Numbered from the stretch's first letter, positions 33,705-42,392 are shown. The stretch: DNA of 64,000 nucleotides from JAEUPI01 sp046348365 (GCA_046348365.1 JAXMEL010000001.1:434001-498000), one strand, 5' to 3'. Made by a program: numbers and translations. Notes: generated from the sequence alone by a model not told the origin.

Positions 33705-34667
33705 ATGCGTCGTCGCTCGCTCACCGTCGCTGCCGTCGCGCTGTTCGCGGCGCCGCTCGCCGCCACCGCGCAGGACAAGCCGCCGATCAAGATCATGGTC
33801 GGCTTTCCGCCGGGCGGCTCGGCCGACATCGTGGCGCGGCTGCTCGCCGACAAGCTGCGCGTGTCGCTGGGGCAGAACGTGATCGTCGACAACAAGCCCG
33901 GCGCCGCCGGCCGCGTGGTGCTCGGCGACCTCAAGCGCGCCGCGCCCGACGGCCAGAGCTTCGTGCTCGCGCCCAGCGGCGCGCTGGCGGTGCTGCCGTG
34001 GCTGTACAAGAACCTCGGCTACGACCCCGCGAGAGACTTCACGCCGGTGGCGCGCGTGTGCACGTTCGACTTCGCCGTCACCGCCGGCCCCGGCGCGCCG
34101 GCGGGCGACGTGAAGGCCATCCTGGCGTGGATGAAGACCAACCCGGCCAAGGCCAACTACGCCACGCCCGGCGCCGGCACGGTGCCGCACTTCACCGGCG
34201 TGATGCTCGCGCAGGCCAGCGGCGTGGAGATGACGCAGGTGGCCTACAAGGGCGGCGCCCCGGCGGTCAACGACCTGCTCGGCGGCCAGGTGCCGATCAT
34301 GATCGACACGCCGCTCGAAACCATCGAGCACCACCGCGCCGGCAAGCTGCGCATCGTGGCCGTCACCGGCGAGCAGCGCAACAAGGCGCTGCCCGAGGTG
34401 CCGACGCTCAAGGAGGCGGGCATAGCTATCGTCGGCGACGCCTACTTCGGCCTCTACGGCCCGCCGGGGCTGCAGGCCGACGTGACGGCGCGCATCAGCC
34501 GCGCGGTGGCCGATGCGCTGAAGACGCCGGAAGTGGCCGACAAGGTCGTGTCGCTCGGCCTCACGCCGGCCTACGGCAGCGGCGACGAACTCGCCGCCAC
34601 GCAAGCCGCGCACCTGAAGCGCTGGGAGGCGCCGATCAAGGCGTCGGGGTTCACGGTGGAGCAGTAG
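33705..34667 (+). CDS. Bug/TctC-family tripartite tricarboxylate transporter substrate-binding protein
   Basis: The 320-residue receptor starts with a Sec signal (cleavage near residue 23, ATAQDKPP). The mature signature IKIMVGFPPGGSADIVARLLADKL and VIVDNKPGAAGRVV follows, with a conserved DFTPVARV loop near 125. It is the third Bug receptor of the window and lies 26 bases after the ACMSD-like gene, preceded by GGAGA. Presence of two receptors around one enzyme suggests two related substrates or a receptor plus a sensor variant. The permease partner is not in the window. Confidence 0.92.
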   Translation: MRRRSLTVAAVALFAAPLAATAQDKPPIKIMVGFPPGGSADIVARLLADKLRVSLGQNVIVDNKPGAAGRVVLGDLKRAAPDGQSFVLAPSGALAVLPWLYKNLGYDPARDFTPVARVCTFDFAVTAGPGAPAGDVKAILAWMKTNPAKANYATPGAGTVPHFTGVMLAQASGVEMTQVAYKGGAPAVNDLLGGQVPIMIDTPLETIEHHRAGKLRIVAVTGEQRNKALPEVPTLKEAGIAIVGDAYFGLYGPPGLQADVTARISRAVADALKTPEVADKVVSLGLTPAYGSGDELAATQAAHLKRWEAPIKASGFTVEQ

Positions 34668-34868
34668 CGGCGACGCAGGCAGCTTCGTCGTAGAACTACC
34701 GGTCGAGCCCGGCCGCGTCACGGCGAGGTAACGCCCGACGCCGGCTGCAGGGCTGGCGCGCGGTCACGTTGGCCCGCGACGACGCCGGCGTACGCGGTGC
34801 ACCGATGCGCAACGCCGAGCGGGTGTGCCGGACGCAGCGCAACCACGTGAGCGAGTTCTTCTCGCCTG
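34668..34868. other. Non-coding stretch before the lipoprotein unit
   Basis: About 200 bases between the last Bug receptor gene and the direct-repeat element contain no plausible coding frame, no RNA gene that I can recognise and no clear terminator. Base composition is like the surroundings. Confidence 0.5.
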
Positions 34869-34903
34869 CGCCTAACGGCCGCCTAACGCCGACGGCCTAC
34901 ACC
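34869..34903 (+). promoter_or_regulatory. Direct repeats with 11-bp phasing and candidate -10 (SARP-type promoter)
   Basis: CGCCTAACG occurs at 34869-34877 and again at 34880-34888, an exact 9-base direct repeat with an 11-bp period. TACACC at 34898-34903, a possible -10, begins 9 bases after the second copy. SARP/AfsR-type regulators are known to bind direct repeats one helical turn apart, about 8 bp upstream of the -10. A BTAD-type regulator is encoded in the same unit at 36601. The link is inference. Confidence 0.5.
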
Positions 34904-34910
34904 ATGGCTG

Positions 34911-34929
34911 CGGCCGCATGGTGCGGCCG
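34911..34929. promoter_or_regulatory. Perfect inverted repeat in the lipoprotein leader
   Basis: CGGCCGCA (34911-34918) and TGCGGCCG (34922-34929) are exact inverted copies with a 3-base spacer, ending 14 bases before the ATG at 34944. It could be an operator or form a hairpin in the mRNA leader close to the ribosome site. Confidence 0.5.
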
Positions 34930-34943
34930 AACGGGAGCGAGAC

Positions 34944-36344
34944 ATGAACCAGTCATTCCATCGTCGTCGGCGCGCGCGGCTCGCGCTGTCGTGGTTGTTC
35001 GGTGCCAGCGCGCTGATCGCGGCGTGTGGCGGAGGCAGCGGGGGCGACGACGCGTCGGCCGCCGCGCCGTCGCCGGGCGCACCGTCCCCCGCGCCGGGTC
35101 CGGCTCCCGCACCGTCGCCGGCAGCATCCGCGCCGATCGCGGTGACACCGGCGGGCGATCCCGAAGGCCTGCCCGCCTTTGCCACCATCGGCGCGGCCGG
35201 CGGCACGCTGACGTCGAGCGACGAGCGGCTGACGGTGACGATTCCCGCCGGCGCGCTGGCCGCCGACACCGAAGTCGGCATCCAGCCGATCACGCCCACG
35301 GCACCCGGCGCGCTCGGCATGGCGTACCGGCTGACGCCCGAGGGCACCAAGTTCGCGCAGCCGGTGACGCTGACGTTCAAGGCGTCGGCGAGCGAAGCGG
35401 CAGCGACGCTCGGCTCGTCGTGGCGCGTCGCCACGCACGACGCCGCCAGCGGCCACTGGCTGGCCGATGCCGGCGTGCAGGACGCGGCGCAGCGCACGCT
35501 GAGCGTGACGACGACGCATTTCAGTGATTGGAGCTACTTGGCCGGCATGCAATTGCAGCCGGCCGAGGCGACAGTCGAAGTCAACCAGCAACAAAAGCTG
35601 CACGCGATCTACTGTGGCGAGAGGGCTGCAGACGAGAACGCCCAGCGCGTGTTGCTCGAGTGTGAGGACGCGGACCCCCTCGGAGCGCTCAAGTGGTCGG
35701 TCAACGGCGTCATAGGCGGTAACACCAACGTCGGCACTGTCGAAGGAACGAAAAGCGGCACATACACGGCGCCAGCCACGGTGCCGGCAGGCAATCCGGT
35801 GGCGGTCAGCGTCGCGTGGGGCGCCCAAACCACCCTGGTCTCGAACATCAAGGTCGTCGACAAGGTGCCGGCCTACACCGGCACGATCCACAGCTACCTT
35901 GCCTTCGACATTGACGGCAAGACGGCCACCTATGAGACCGACGCCAACGTGCGCTTCGTCTACAACCCCGGCCTGAGTACCCCTTGGAACTTGTGGTTCG
36001 ACGGCTCGGGCACCGCGTTTGTCCGCGCCAAACCGTTTAATTGCACCAGCGGCAGCGGCACGGCTGCGATTGAAGGGGCCTCGCTGCAGATCGACGTCGC
36101 GGCAGGCACGTACTCGTTCGGCGGCGGCGCCGACGCCACCGCGACGCTGACCTGCGGCAATCCGCCTAGAGAAATGACCGGTCCGTACCTGCAGGGCAGA
36201 TTCTCTGCCGGTGGGGACGGCAACGGATGCCCTGCCTTGCGGTTCGGCGACAACCGCGGACAACTGAAGGACGTGTGGCGCTGCAATTTGCCCGAATCAG
36301 GCGCAACGTGGCGCACCAACTGGACCCTGCGCGCCAACGACTGA
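34944..36344 (+). CDS. Putative lipoprotein with ZU5-like domain
   Basis: The 466-residue protein has a lipoprotein signal (ASALIAACGGG, Cys near residue 28) and then a Pro/Ala/Ser-rich linker (about 37-65) that would span away from the membrane. A beta-rich domain follows with GAAGGTLTSSDERLTVTIPAGALAADTEV, which resembles ZU5 domains. The remaining half, about 200-466, has Ig-like and cysteine-containing segments that I do not recognise. Coding bias weakens and AT content rises between about 35540 and 36300 compared with neighbours, suggesting either relaxed selection or acquisition. It begins downstream of the direct-repeat and palindrome elements and precedes a small protein and a large BTAD regulator on the same strand. 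Function unknown; surface exposure likely. Confidence 0.82.
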   Translation: MNQSFHRRRRARLALSWLFGASALIAACGGGSGGDDASAAAPSPGAPSPAPGPAPAPSPAASAPIAVTPAGDPEGLPAFATIGAAGGTLTSSDERLTVTIPAGALAADTEVGIQPITPTAPGALGMAYRLTPEGTKFAQPVTLTFKASASEAAATLGSSWRVATHDAASGHWLADAGVQDAAQRTLSVTTTHFSDWSYLAGMQLQPAEATVEVNQQQKLHAIYCGERAADENAQRVLLECEDADPLGALKWSVNGVIGGNTNVGTVEGTKSGTYTAPATVPAGNPVAVSVAWGAQTTLVSNIKVVDKVPAYTGTIHSYLAFDIDGKTATYETDANVRFVYNPGLSTPWNLWFDGSGTAFVRAKPFNCTSGSGTAAIEGASLQIDVAAGTYSFGGGADATATLTCGNPPREMTGPYLQGRFSAGGDGNGCPALRFGDNRGQLKDVWRCNLPESGATWRTNWTLRAND

Positions 36345-36353
36345 GCACGCGCC

Positions 36354-36560
36354 ATGACCAGGCGATCCTCCATCCACCGCGCCAGGGGCCCGCTGGCGTT
36401 GGGCGTCGCGGCCGGCGTCACCGTCGCGCTGACCGCGCTTGCCGCGGCGTGGGGCGAAGGCGCGGACTCGTTCAAGGGGCAGGCCAAGACGCCGGCGATC
36501 GCACAGCGGTCGCAACCGCCGGCGCCGACAGCGCACGCAGCCGGGCCAACGCCACCTTGA
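36354..36560 (+). CDS. Small single-pass membrane or exported protein, hypothetical
   Basis: A 68-residue frame starts 9 bases after the lipoprotein stop. It has a basic N-terminus (TRRSSIHRARG), one hydrophobic helix (about 13-33, LALGVAAGVTVALTALAAAW) and a short Pro/Ala-rich tail. It could be a signal-anchored small protein co-translated with the lipoprotein. No family is recognised. The next gene begins 40 bases later. Support comes from spacing and the clean signal-like profile only, so it may be non-coding. Confidence 0.4.
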   Translation: MTRRSSIHRARGPLALGVAAGVTVALTALAAAWGEGADSFKGQAKTPAIAQRSQPPAPTAHAAGPTPP

Positions 36561-36600
36561 CGCTGACCGCCGCATCGCGTCAGATGTCGACCGGCAGCAC

Positions 36601-39600
36601 ATGGTAACGGACAAGGCAGCGGCCACCGCATCGACCCCGCACACCGGCGCGCCGTTGACAACGGCAACGCTGGTGCTCGGCCGCGGCAGCCCGCTGCTGC
36701 GGCGCGCGGGCGCGGCCGATCTGCCGCTGCAGCGCGCCGACGCGGCATTGCTCGCCGTGCTGGCGATCGACGGCACCACGTCGCGCCAGCGCCTGCTGCA
36801 ACTGCTGTGGCCCGACAAGCCAGCCGAACTGGCGCGCAACGTGCTGCGCCAGCGGCTGTTCCAGCTGCGCCGCGCCGCCGGCATCGACCTCGTGCGCGGC
36901 GCCGAGCGCATCGCGCTGGCGCCGCAGGTGACCCACGATCTCGACGACGACGAGGCACAAGGGCTATTGCCGGGGGCTGATTTCGCCGAGCATCCGGCGT
37001 TCGACGACTGGCTGACCGAACGGCGCCGCGAGCTGGAGCAGCGACAACGCGCGCGTCTGGCCGACCGCGTGGCGGCGTGCCTGACCGACGCTCGCTATGC
37101 CGAAGGCGCAGCCCTGGCCGAGCGTCTGGCGGCAGCCGATCCGCTCGACGAGGCCATGGCGCGACAGGCGATGACGCTGCACTACCTGGCAGGCCAGCGC
37201 GGCGCGGCGCTGTCGGCGTACGAGCGCTTCGCGACCGCGCTGGCGGCCGACGACGAGCGCCTGCGGCCCACAAGCGAAACGAGCGATCTGCTGGCGATGA
37301 TCCGCGACGCGCGGCCGCTGCAGTCGCCCGCGCGCCGGCGCGACATGCCGGCCAGCGTGCTGCGTCCACCGCGACTCGTCGGACGCGCGCATGAATGCGT
37401 AGCGCTCGGCACGGCCTGGTCGAACGACCGCGCGTTCTGGGTCCTGGGCGAGGCGGGGCTCGGCAAGACGCGGCTGATCAGCGACTTCATCGCCGATGCG
37501 CCGGATGCATCGGCGGCGCTCGTCGTGGCAGCGCGGCCGGGTGACACCGGCGTGCCGTTCGCCACGCTGGCGCGGGCGCTGCGCGCCGTGATGGCCCGCG
37601 CGCCGGCGCTGCGCGAGCCGGCCGACCGCGGCGAACTGGTGCGCGTGATGCCCGAGCTGCCGGTCGCCGTGTCGACCCGCGGCGCGTCGGCGGCGCAGCC
37701 GCTGGCGTTGGCGCGCGCCGTCTCCTCGCTGCTGCTCGACGCCCATCGCGACGGCGTCGGCGCGCTTGTGTTCGACGACATGCACTTCGCCGACGCCGCC
37801 AGCATCGAGATGCTACAGGCGCTGGTGAGCGACGACGCGCTGGCCGCGCTGCGCTGGGGCTACACGCAGCGGCCGGCCGAGGGCGACGCGGCACTCGACG
37901 GCCTGCGCGCGGCGCTGGAAGAATCGCAACGCGTCGAGACCGTCACCTTGGCGCCGCTGAGCGACGCGCAGATGGCCGAGCTGATCGATTCGCTCGGGCT
38001 GCCGCAGCTCGATGCCGCCGCGCTCGCCGCCCCGCTCACCCGCCACACCGGCGGCAACCCGCTGTACGCGCTCGAGACGATCAAGCACCTGATCCTCAGC
38101 GAGCGCCCGCTCGACGGCAACCTGCCGCGCCCGGCCAGCATCGGCCAGCTGATCGCGCGGCGGCTGCGCAGACTGTCGCCGCAGGCGCTGGCGCTGGCGC
38201 GGGTGGCGGCGGTGGCCGGAGTCGACTTCAGCCTCGAGCTGGCGCAGGCCGTGCTCGAACAGCGCGCGCTCGCGCTGGCCGACGCCTGGCGCGAGCTGGA
38301 GTCGGCCCAGGTGCTGCGCGACAGCGCGTTCGCGCACGATTTGGTGCACGAGGCCACGCTGGCCGACGTGCCGGCACCGATCGCCGCGCACACGCACGGC
38401 GAGGTGGCGGCGTTTCTCGAAGCGCGCCACGGCGAGCCGGCGCGCGTCGCAACGCATTGGCTGGCCGCCGGCCAGCGGCCGCGCGCGCTGGTGGCGCTGC
38501 ACGCGGCGGCAGACGCGGCGCGCCTGGCGATGCGCCGCAAGGAGGAAGCAGCGTTCCTCGACCAGGCCGCAAGCATCGAGCGTGAGGCACACAGCCCCGC
38601 GGCCTTCGAGACGCTGAGACAGATGATCGAAGCCCTGTGGGCCAGTGATCGCACGGCGCTTGGCGCGGCGACCTACGACCGGCTGGAGGCCGCCGCCGGC
38701 ACGCCGCAGCAGCGCAGCATCGCATTGGCCACGAGGGCGACTTGGGCCTATGAGTCCAACGACATCGACGGTGCCAAGCGTCTGTGCCGGCAGGCGATCG
38801 AGCTGGCCGATCAGGCCGGCGACGAAGCCTGCGCCGTGCAGGCGCGGCAGCGGCTGGCCGAGGTGCTGGGCTTCTGCGGTGACTTCACCGGCGCGGTCGA
38901 CACGCTGCAGCAGCTGCAGCTGTGGTTCGCCCAGCATGCCAGCGAAGCCGAGCAGCTGGTCTATTACGGCGACCTGGCGATCATGCTCGACAACGCCGAC
39001 CGTGCCGGCGAGGCCCGCGTGTACCACCAGCGGGCGATCGACATCGGCCGCCGGGTTGGCGCGTGGAGCGACGTGGCCACGGCGCTCGGCAACCTGGCCA
39101 TCAGTTGGGCCTGCGCCGGCTACATGGGTCGCGCGATCGAGCTGCTGTTCGACGCGCTCAAGCTGGCCGCCGCCCACGACGAGGCGCGCGGCTTCGGCGC
39201 CTCGCTGCCGATCGAGATCCACAACACGCTGCGCGACTGCGCGCGCTACGCCGAAGCGCAGCGCTGGATCGAACCGGCCATGACCGCGGCACAAGGACAG
39301 GTGGCCGCCTGGCAGCCGCTGGTGCGCAGCCACATCGCCTGCCACTGGATCCACCTCGGCCAGCACGCGCGCGCGCAGCGCGAGATCGATGCCGCGCTGG
39401 CCGCCGACGCGCCGGACTGGATTCGCGCCAAGGCGCTGCAGATGCAAGCCCGCATGCGCCACGCGATGGGTCGCCCTCACCGCGAGCTGATTGAGCAGGC
39501 GTATGCGCTGATGCCGGCCACCGGGCGGCGCAACCTGTGGGCGTCGATCGCGCTCGATCATGCGCTGACCCTCGAACCCAACGCGGCACTGGACGCCGCG

Positions 39601-39972
39601 CGCCGCATCGTCGCGATCGGCCAGCAATTCGCGGCGCCCGGCACCAGCCTGGCCGGTCACATCCGCGCGGCGCGATTCGCCGTCGATGCGCGCCGCGCCG
39701 AGGCTGCCGCGACGCATGCCCGCGACGCGGTGGCGATGGCCGACGACGTATCGCCCAACGATCTGTTCCCCTCCGAGCGCTGGCTGCAGGCCTGGCGCGC
39801 GTTCACGCTGGCCGGCGACGATGCCGGCGCGCGCGACGCGCTGACGCGCGGCGCGCACTGGGTGCGCAAGACCCAGCGCGATCACGTGCCCGAGCCGTTT
39901 CGCGACAGCTTCGTGCGCGCCAACCCGGTGAACCAGCAGTTGTTGCGGGCGGCGGCGGCTGCCGGACTCTGA
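36601..39972 (+). CDS. Large SARP/AfsR-like regulator: BTAD, AAA ATPase and TPR repeats
   Basis: The 1123-residue protein has an N-terminal winged-helix region (about 40-105, LLQLLWPDKPAELARNVLRQRLFQLRRAAG), then a bacterial transcriptional activation domain (about 130-235). A NACHT/AAA-type ATPase follows with Walker A GEAGLGKTRL near 281 and Walker B-like ALVFDDMHFAD near 385. The long C-terminal half (about 600-1120) is alpha-helical and TPR-like. No LuxR-type HTH is present at the C-terminus. The architecture matches AfsR-like transcriptional activators, best known from actinomycetes. It may be co-transcribed with the lipoprotein unit and bind the 11-bp-phased repeats at 34869. The ATG at 36601 has a weak ribosome site, so the start could be upstream. 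Confidence 0.85.
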   Translation: MVTDKAAATASTPHTGAPLTTATLVLGRGSPLLRRAGAADLPLQRADAALLAVLAIDGTTSRQRLLQLLWPDKPAELARNVLRQRLFQLRRAAGIDLVRGAERIALAPQVTHDLDDDEAQGLLPGADFAEHPAFDDWLTERRRELEQRQRARLADRVAACLTDARYAEGAALAERLAAADPLDEAMARQAMTLHYLAGQRGAALSAYERFATALAADDERLRPTSETSDLLAMIRDARPLQSPARRRDMPASVLRPPRLVGRAHECVALGTAWSNDRAFWVLGEAGLGKTRLISDFIADAPDASAALVVAARPGDTGVPFATLARALRAVMARAPALREPADRGELVRVMPELPVAVSTRGASAAQPLALARAVSSLLLDAHRDGVGALVFDDMHFADAASIEMLQALVSDDALAALRWGYTQRPAEGDAALDGLRAALEESQRVETVTLAPLSDAQMAELIDSLGLPQLDAAALAAPLTRHTGGNPLYALETIKHLILSERPLDGNLPRPASIGQLIARRLRRLSPQALALARVAAVAGVDFSLELAQAVLEQRALALADAWRELESAQVLRDSAFAHDLVHEATLADVPAPIAAHTHGEVAAFLEARHGEPARVATHWLAAGQRPRALVALHAAADAARLAMRRKEEAAFLDQAASIEREAHSPAAFETLRQMIEALWASDRTALGAATYDRLEAAAGTPQQRSIALATRATWAYESNDIDGAKRLCRQAIELADQAGDEACAVQARQRLAEVLGFCGDFTGAVDTLQQLQLWFAQHASEAEQLVYYGDLAIMLDNADRAGEARVYHQRAIDIGRRVGAWSDVATALGNLAISWACAGYMGRAIELLFDALKLAAAHDEARGFGASLPIEIHNTLRDCARYAEAQRWIEPAMTAAQGQVAAWQPLVRSHIACHWIHLGQHARAQREIDAALAADAPDWIRAKALQMQARMRHAMGRPHRELIEQAYALMPATGRRNLWASIALDHALTLEPNAALDAARRIVAIGQQFAAPGTSLAGHIRAARFAVDARRAEAAATHARDAVAMADDVSPNDLFPSERWLQAWRAFTLAGDDAGARDALTRGAHWVRKTQRDHVPEPFRDSFVRANPVNQQLLRAAAAAGL

Positions 39973-40038
39973 ACTGCCTATGATCGCCGGCGGCGAGCGG
40001 CCGCGGCACACGGTCGATCGCCGCCACCACCGGCACGC

Positions 40039-41370
40039 ATGACCGCAGACGACGTATTCGAGCAGGCCCGGCGCTCGTTCATCGAGGGCAACACGCATTT
40101 CGCGGCCGGGCGCTTGCGCGAGGCGCAGGCCTGCTTCGAAGCCTCGCTGCGGCTGCTGCCCGGCCGGCCGTCGACGTTGATGAACCTGGCCGCGGCGCAC
40201 ATCCGCCTCGGCGAGAGCGCCGCCGCGCTGCCGCTGCTGGCGCAGGTGATCGCCGCCGAGCCCGACAACGCCGAGGCCTGGTGCCAGCAGGGCGTGGCAC
40301 TGTCGGACCTCGACCGCCATGCCGAGGCGCTGCCGGCGCTCGATCGCGCGCTGGCGCTGGCGAGCGACGATCCGGTGGCGCTGTACCACCGCGGCATCGC
40401 GCTCAACGTGCTGCGCCGGCATGCCGAGGCGCTGCCGGTGTTCGAGCGCTTGACGCAACTTCGAGCGGACAACGCCGAAGCCTGGTTCCGACGCGGCCAG
40501 ACGCTGCAGGCGCTCGGCCGGCACGGCGAGGCGCAGCCCGCCTACGAGCGCGCGCTCGCGCTCGACGACTCGCTCGCGCAGGCGTGGAGCAACCTCGGCG
40601 GCATCCACAAGGACGCCTTGCGCCTCGAAGACGCCGCCGCCTGCTACGAGCGCGCGATCGCGCGCGGCGCCGATGCCGAGCTGCACCGCTGGTACCTGGC
40701 CTCGCTTCGCGGTGCCGCCACGCCGCAGGCCGCGCCGCAGGCCTACGTGGAAGGCCTGTTCGACGACTATGCCGACCAGTTCGACAGCCACCTCGTCAAC
40801 GTGCTGCGCTACCGCACGCCCACCGTGCTGGCCGAAGCGATCCGCCGCGCGCAGCCGCAGGGCTTTCGCTCGGCGCTCGACCTCGGCTGCGGCACCGGGC
40901 TCGTCGCGCCGTTGTTGGCCGGCCTGGTGGCGCACCTCGACGGCGTGGATCTCTCGCAGCGCATGCTCGACAAGGCGCGCGCGCTCGGCCGCTACGACCG
41001 GCTCGACAAGGCCGACGTGGTGGCGCACCTGCTCGCCACCGACCGCCGCTACGACCTCGTGCTCTCGGCCGACGTGGTGCCCTACCTCGGTGAGCTCGAA
41101 CCGCTGTTCGCCGCCGTGCGCCGCGTGATCGAGCCCGGCGGCGTGTTCGCGTTCTCGGCCGAGCGCGCGCCAGCGGGCGAGCGCTTCGTGCTGCGCGCGA
41201 GCATGCGTTATGCGCACGGCGAGGCCTACCTTTGCGAGCTGGCCGCCGCGCACGGCTTCACGATCGCGGAGCTGCTCGCGCAGGTGCTGCGCGAGGATGC
41301 CGGCGTACCGATCGACGGGCTCTACCTCGTGCTTCGCGCCGACTCCGGCAACCGCTCCATCGCGTCGTGA
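40039..41370 (+). CDS. TPR-repeat protein with C-terminal SAM-dependent methyltransferase domain
   Basis: The 443-residue protein has about six tetratricopeptide repeats (residues 5-215; for example AWFRRGQTLQALGRHGEAQPAYERAL). A class I methyltransferase domain follows, with the SAM-binding motif SALDLGCGTGLVAPLLAGL near 276 and VDLSQRMLDKAR near 304, then FDLVLSADV-like strand residues near 338. This fused architecture is common in Proteobacteria, but the acceptor is generally unknown; protein or small-molecule methylation is possible, with TPRs recruiting the partner. It starts 66 bases after the BTAD regulator, so it may be under the same control. No signal peptide. Confidence 0.9.
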   Translation: MTADDVFEQARRSFIEGNTHFAAGRLREAQACFEASLRLLPGRPSTLMNLAAAHIRLGESAAALPLLAQVIAAEPDNAEAWCQQGVALSDLDRHAEALPALDRALALASDDPVALYHRGIALNVLRRHAEALPVFERLTQLRADNAEAWFRRGQTLQALGRHGEAQPAYERALALDDSLAQAWSNLGGIHKDALRLEDAAACYERAIARGADAELHRWYLASLRGAATPQAAPQAYVEGLFDDYADQFDSHLVNVLRYRTPTVLAEAIRRAQPQGFRSALDLGCGTGLVAPLLAGLVAHLDGVDLSQRMLDKARALGRYDRLDKADVVAHLLATDRRYDLVLSADVVPYLGELEPLFAAVRRVIEPGGVFAFSAERAPAGERFVLRASMRYAHGEAYLCELAAAHGFTIAELLAQVLREDAGVPIDGLYLVLRADSGNRSIAS

Positions 41371-41421
41371 CCGCGCTCGCCGGCGTGGTTTCGTCGGTGG
41401 CCGCACTCGCGTGCGCCGTCG

Positions 41422-41437
41422 TTAAGACTGCGCTAAG
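41422..41437 (+). promoter_or_regulatory. PmrA/QseB-like direct-repeat box before the SHP cytochrome operon
   Basis: GTTAAG at 41421-41426 and GCTAAG at 41432-41437 lie 11 bp apart with a 5-base spacer, close to the PmrA/QseB consensus (YTTAAG, five bases, YTTAAG) with changes in each half. It lies 41 bases before the first cytochrome ATG. The operon itself ends with an OmpR-type regulator of this subfamily, so autoregulation is predicted. Confidence 0.55.
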
Positions 41438-41477
41438 CGTGCTGCCCAATGATGCGTGCCATCGGAGACCCACCCTC

Positions 41478-41873
41478 ATGACACCCATGCGCATCATCGC
41501 CGCCTTCGCCATCACCCTCGCCGCGCTCGGCACGGCCCACGCCACCAGCGGGCAGGACCTGCTCGCCGGCTACACGCGCCAGGCCGGCGCCGCGGCTGCG
41601 GCCGAGCGCGGCCAGGCCTTCTTCAACGCCACGCACGGCCGCCAGTGGAGTTGCGCGTCGTGCCACGGCAGCGCGCCGGTGGGCACGGGCAAGCATGCCT
41701 CGACCGGCAAGCCGATCGGCGCGCTCGCGCCGGCCGCCAACGCCGAGCGCTTCACCGACCCGGCGAAGGTGGAGAAGTGGTTCCGCCGCAACTGCAACGA
41801 CGTGCTCGGCCGCGAATGCGCGCCGGCCGAGAAGGCCGACGTGCTGGCCTGGCTGATGTCGCTCAAGCCCTGA
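41478..41873 (+). CDS. SHP-type (DUF1924) monohaem cytochrome c
   Basis: The 131-residue protein has a signal peptide (cleavage near residue 22, GTAHATSG) and one haem motif CASCH (59-63). The C-terminal part shows RRNCNDVLGREC (103-114). In Rhodobacter sphaeroides haem protein (SHP) an asparagine in this region is the displaceable sixth haem ligand and the two nearby cysteines form a disulfide; here N105 with C106 and C114 fit. SHP binds O2 and NO and is reduced by a dihaem cytochrome c. The next two genes encode that dihaem cytochrome and a cytochrome b, as in known SHP clusters. Location: periplasm. Confidence 0.9.
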   Translation: MTPMRIIAAFAITLAALGTAHATSGQDLLAGYTRQAGAAAAAERGQAFFNATHGRQWSCASCHGSAPVGTGKHASTGKPIGALAPAANAERFTDPAKVEKWFRRNCNDVLGRECAPAEKADVLAWLMSLKP

Positions 41874-41895
41874 TCACGCACCGATGGAACCCGCG

Positions 41896-42384
41896 ATGAA
41901 CACGCCACTCACCTTTTCGATGAAACCCGCTGTCGCACTCGCGCTGCTCGCTGCCGCCACGCTGCCGGCGCGCGCCGACGATGAGCGCCTGCGCGGCCCG
42001 ATGCTGCCGCTGTACGTGCAGGAATGCGGCAGCTGCCACGTCGCCTACGCGCCGGGCCTGCTCGGGGCGGCCTCGTGGCAGCGGCTGATGGGCCGGCTGC
42101 AGGACCACTTCGGCAGCGATGCCTCCGTCGACGCGGCGAGCGCGAAGACCATCGCCGCCTGGCTCGACGCCAACGCCGGCACCTACAAGAAGGTGCGGCG
42201 CACGCGCGAGGCGCCGCCGCAGGACCGCATCACGCGCGCGGCCTGGTTCACGCGCGAGCACGACGAGCTGCGGCCCGACGTGTGGCAGCGCGCGTCGGTG
42301 AAGAGCGCCGCCAACTGCGAAGCCTGCCACACGCAGGCCGCCAGCGGCAGCTTCCGCGAACGCGAGATCCGCATCCCGAAGTGA
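41896..42384 (+). CDS. Dihaem cytochrome c (DHC family)
   Basis: The 162-residue periplasmic protein has a signal peptide ending near residue 27 (PARADDE) and two haem motifs, CGSCH (44-48) and CEACH (141-145), the layout of the DHC family. DHC is the electron donor to the SHP cytochrome encoded immediately upstream. The ATG at 41896 gives a compact signal peptide; another in-frame ATG at 41884 would add four residues. Spacing to the SHP stop is 22 bases, and the cytochrome b gene follows within 8 bases, so the three are one operon. Confidence 0.92.
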   Translation: MNTPLTFSMKPAVALALLAAATLPARADDERLRGPMLPLYVQECGSCHVAYAPGLLGAASWQRLMGRLQDHFGSDASVDAASAKTIAAWLDANAGTYKKVRRTREAPPQDRITRAAWFTREHDELRPDVWQRASVKSAANCEACHTQAASGSFREREIRIPK

Positions 42385-42392
42385 GCACGATC

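Noticed and set aside
37813..41406. Open frame of nearly 1200 codons antisense to the BTAD regulator and TPR-methyltransferase
   Set aside because: No domains visible, and the codon bias supports the plus-strand genes.
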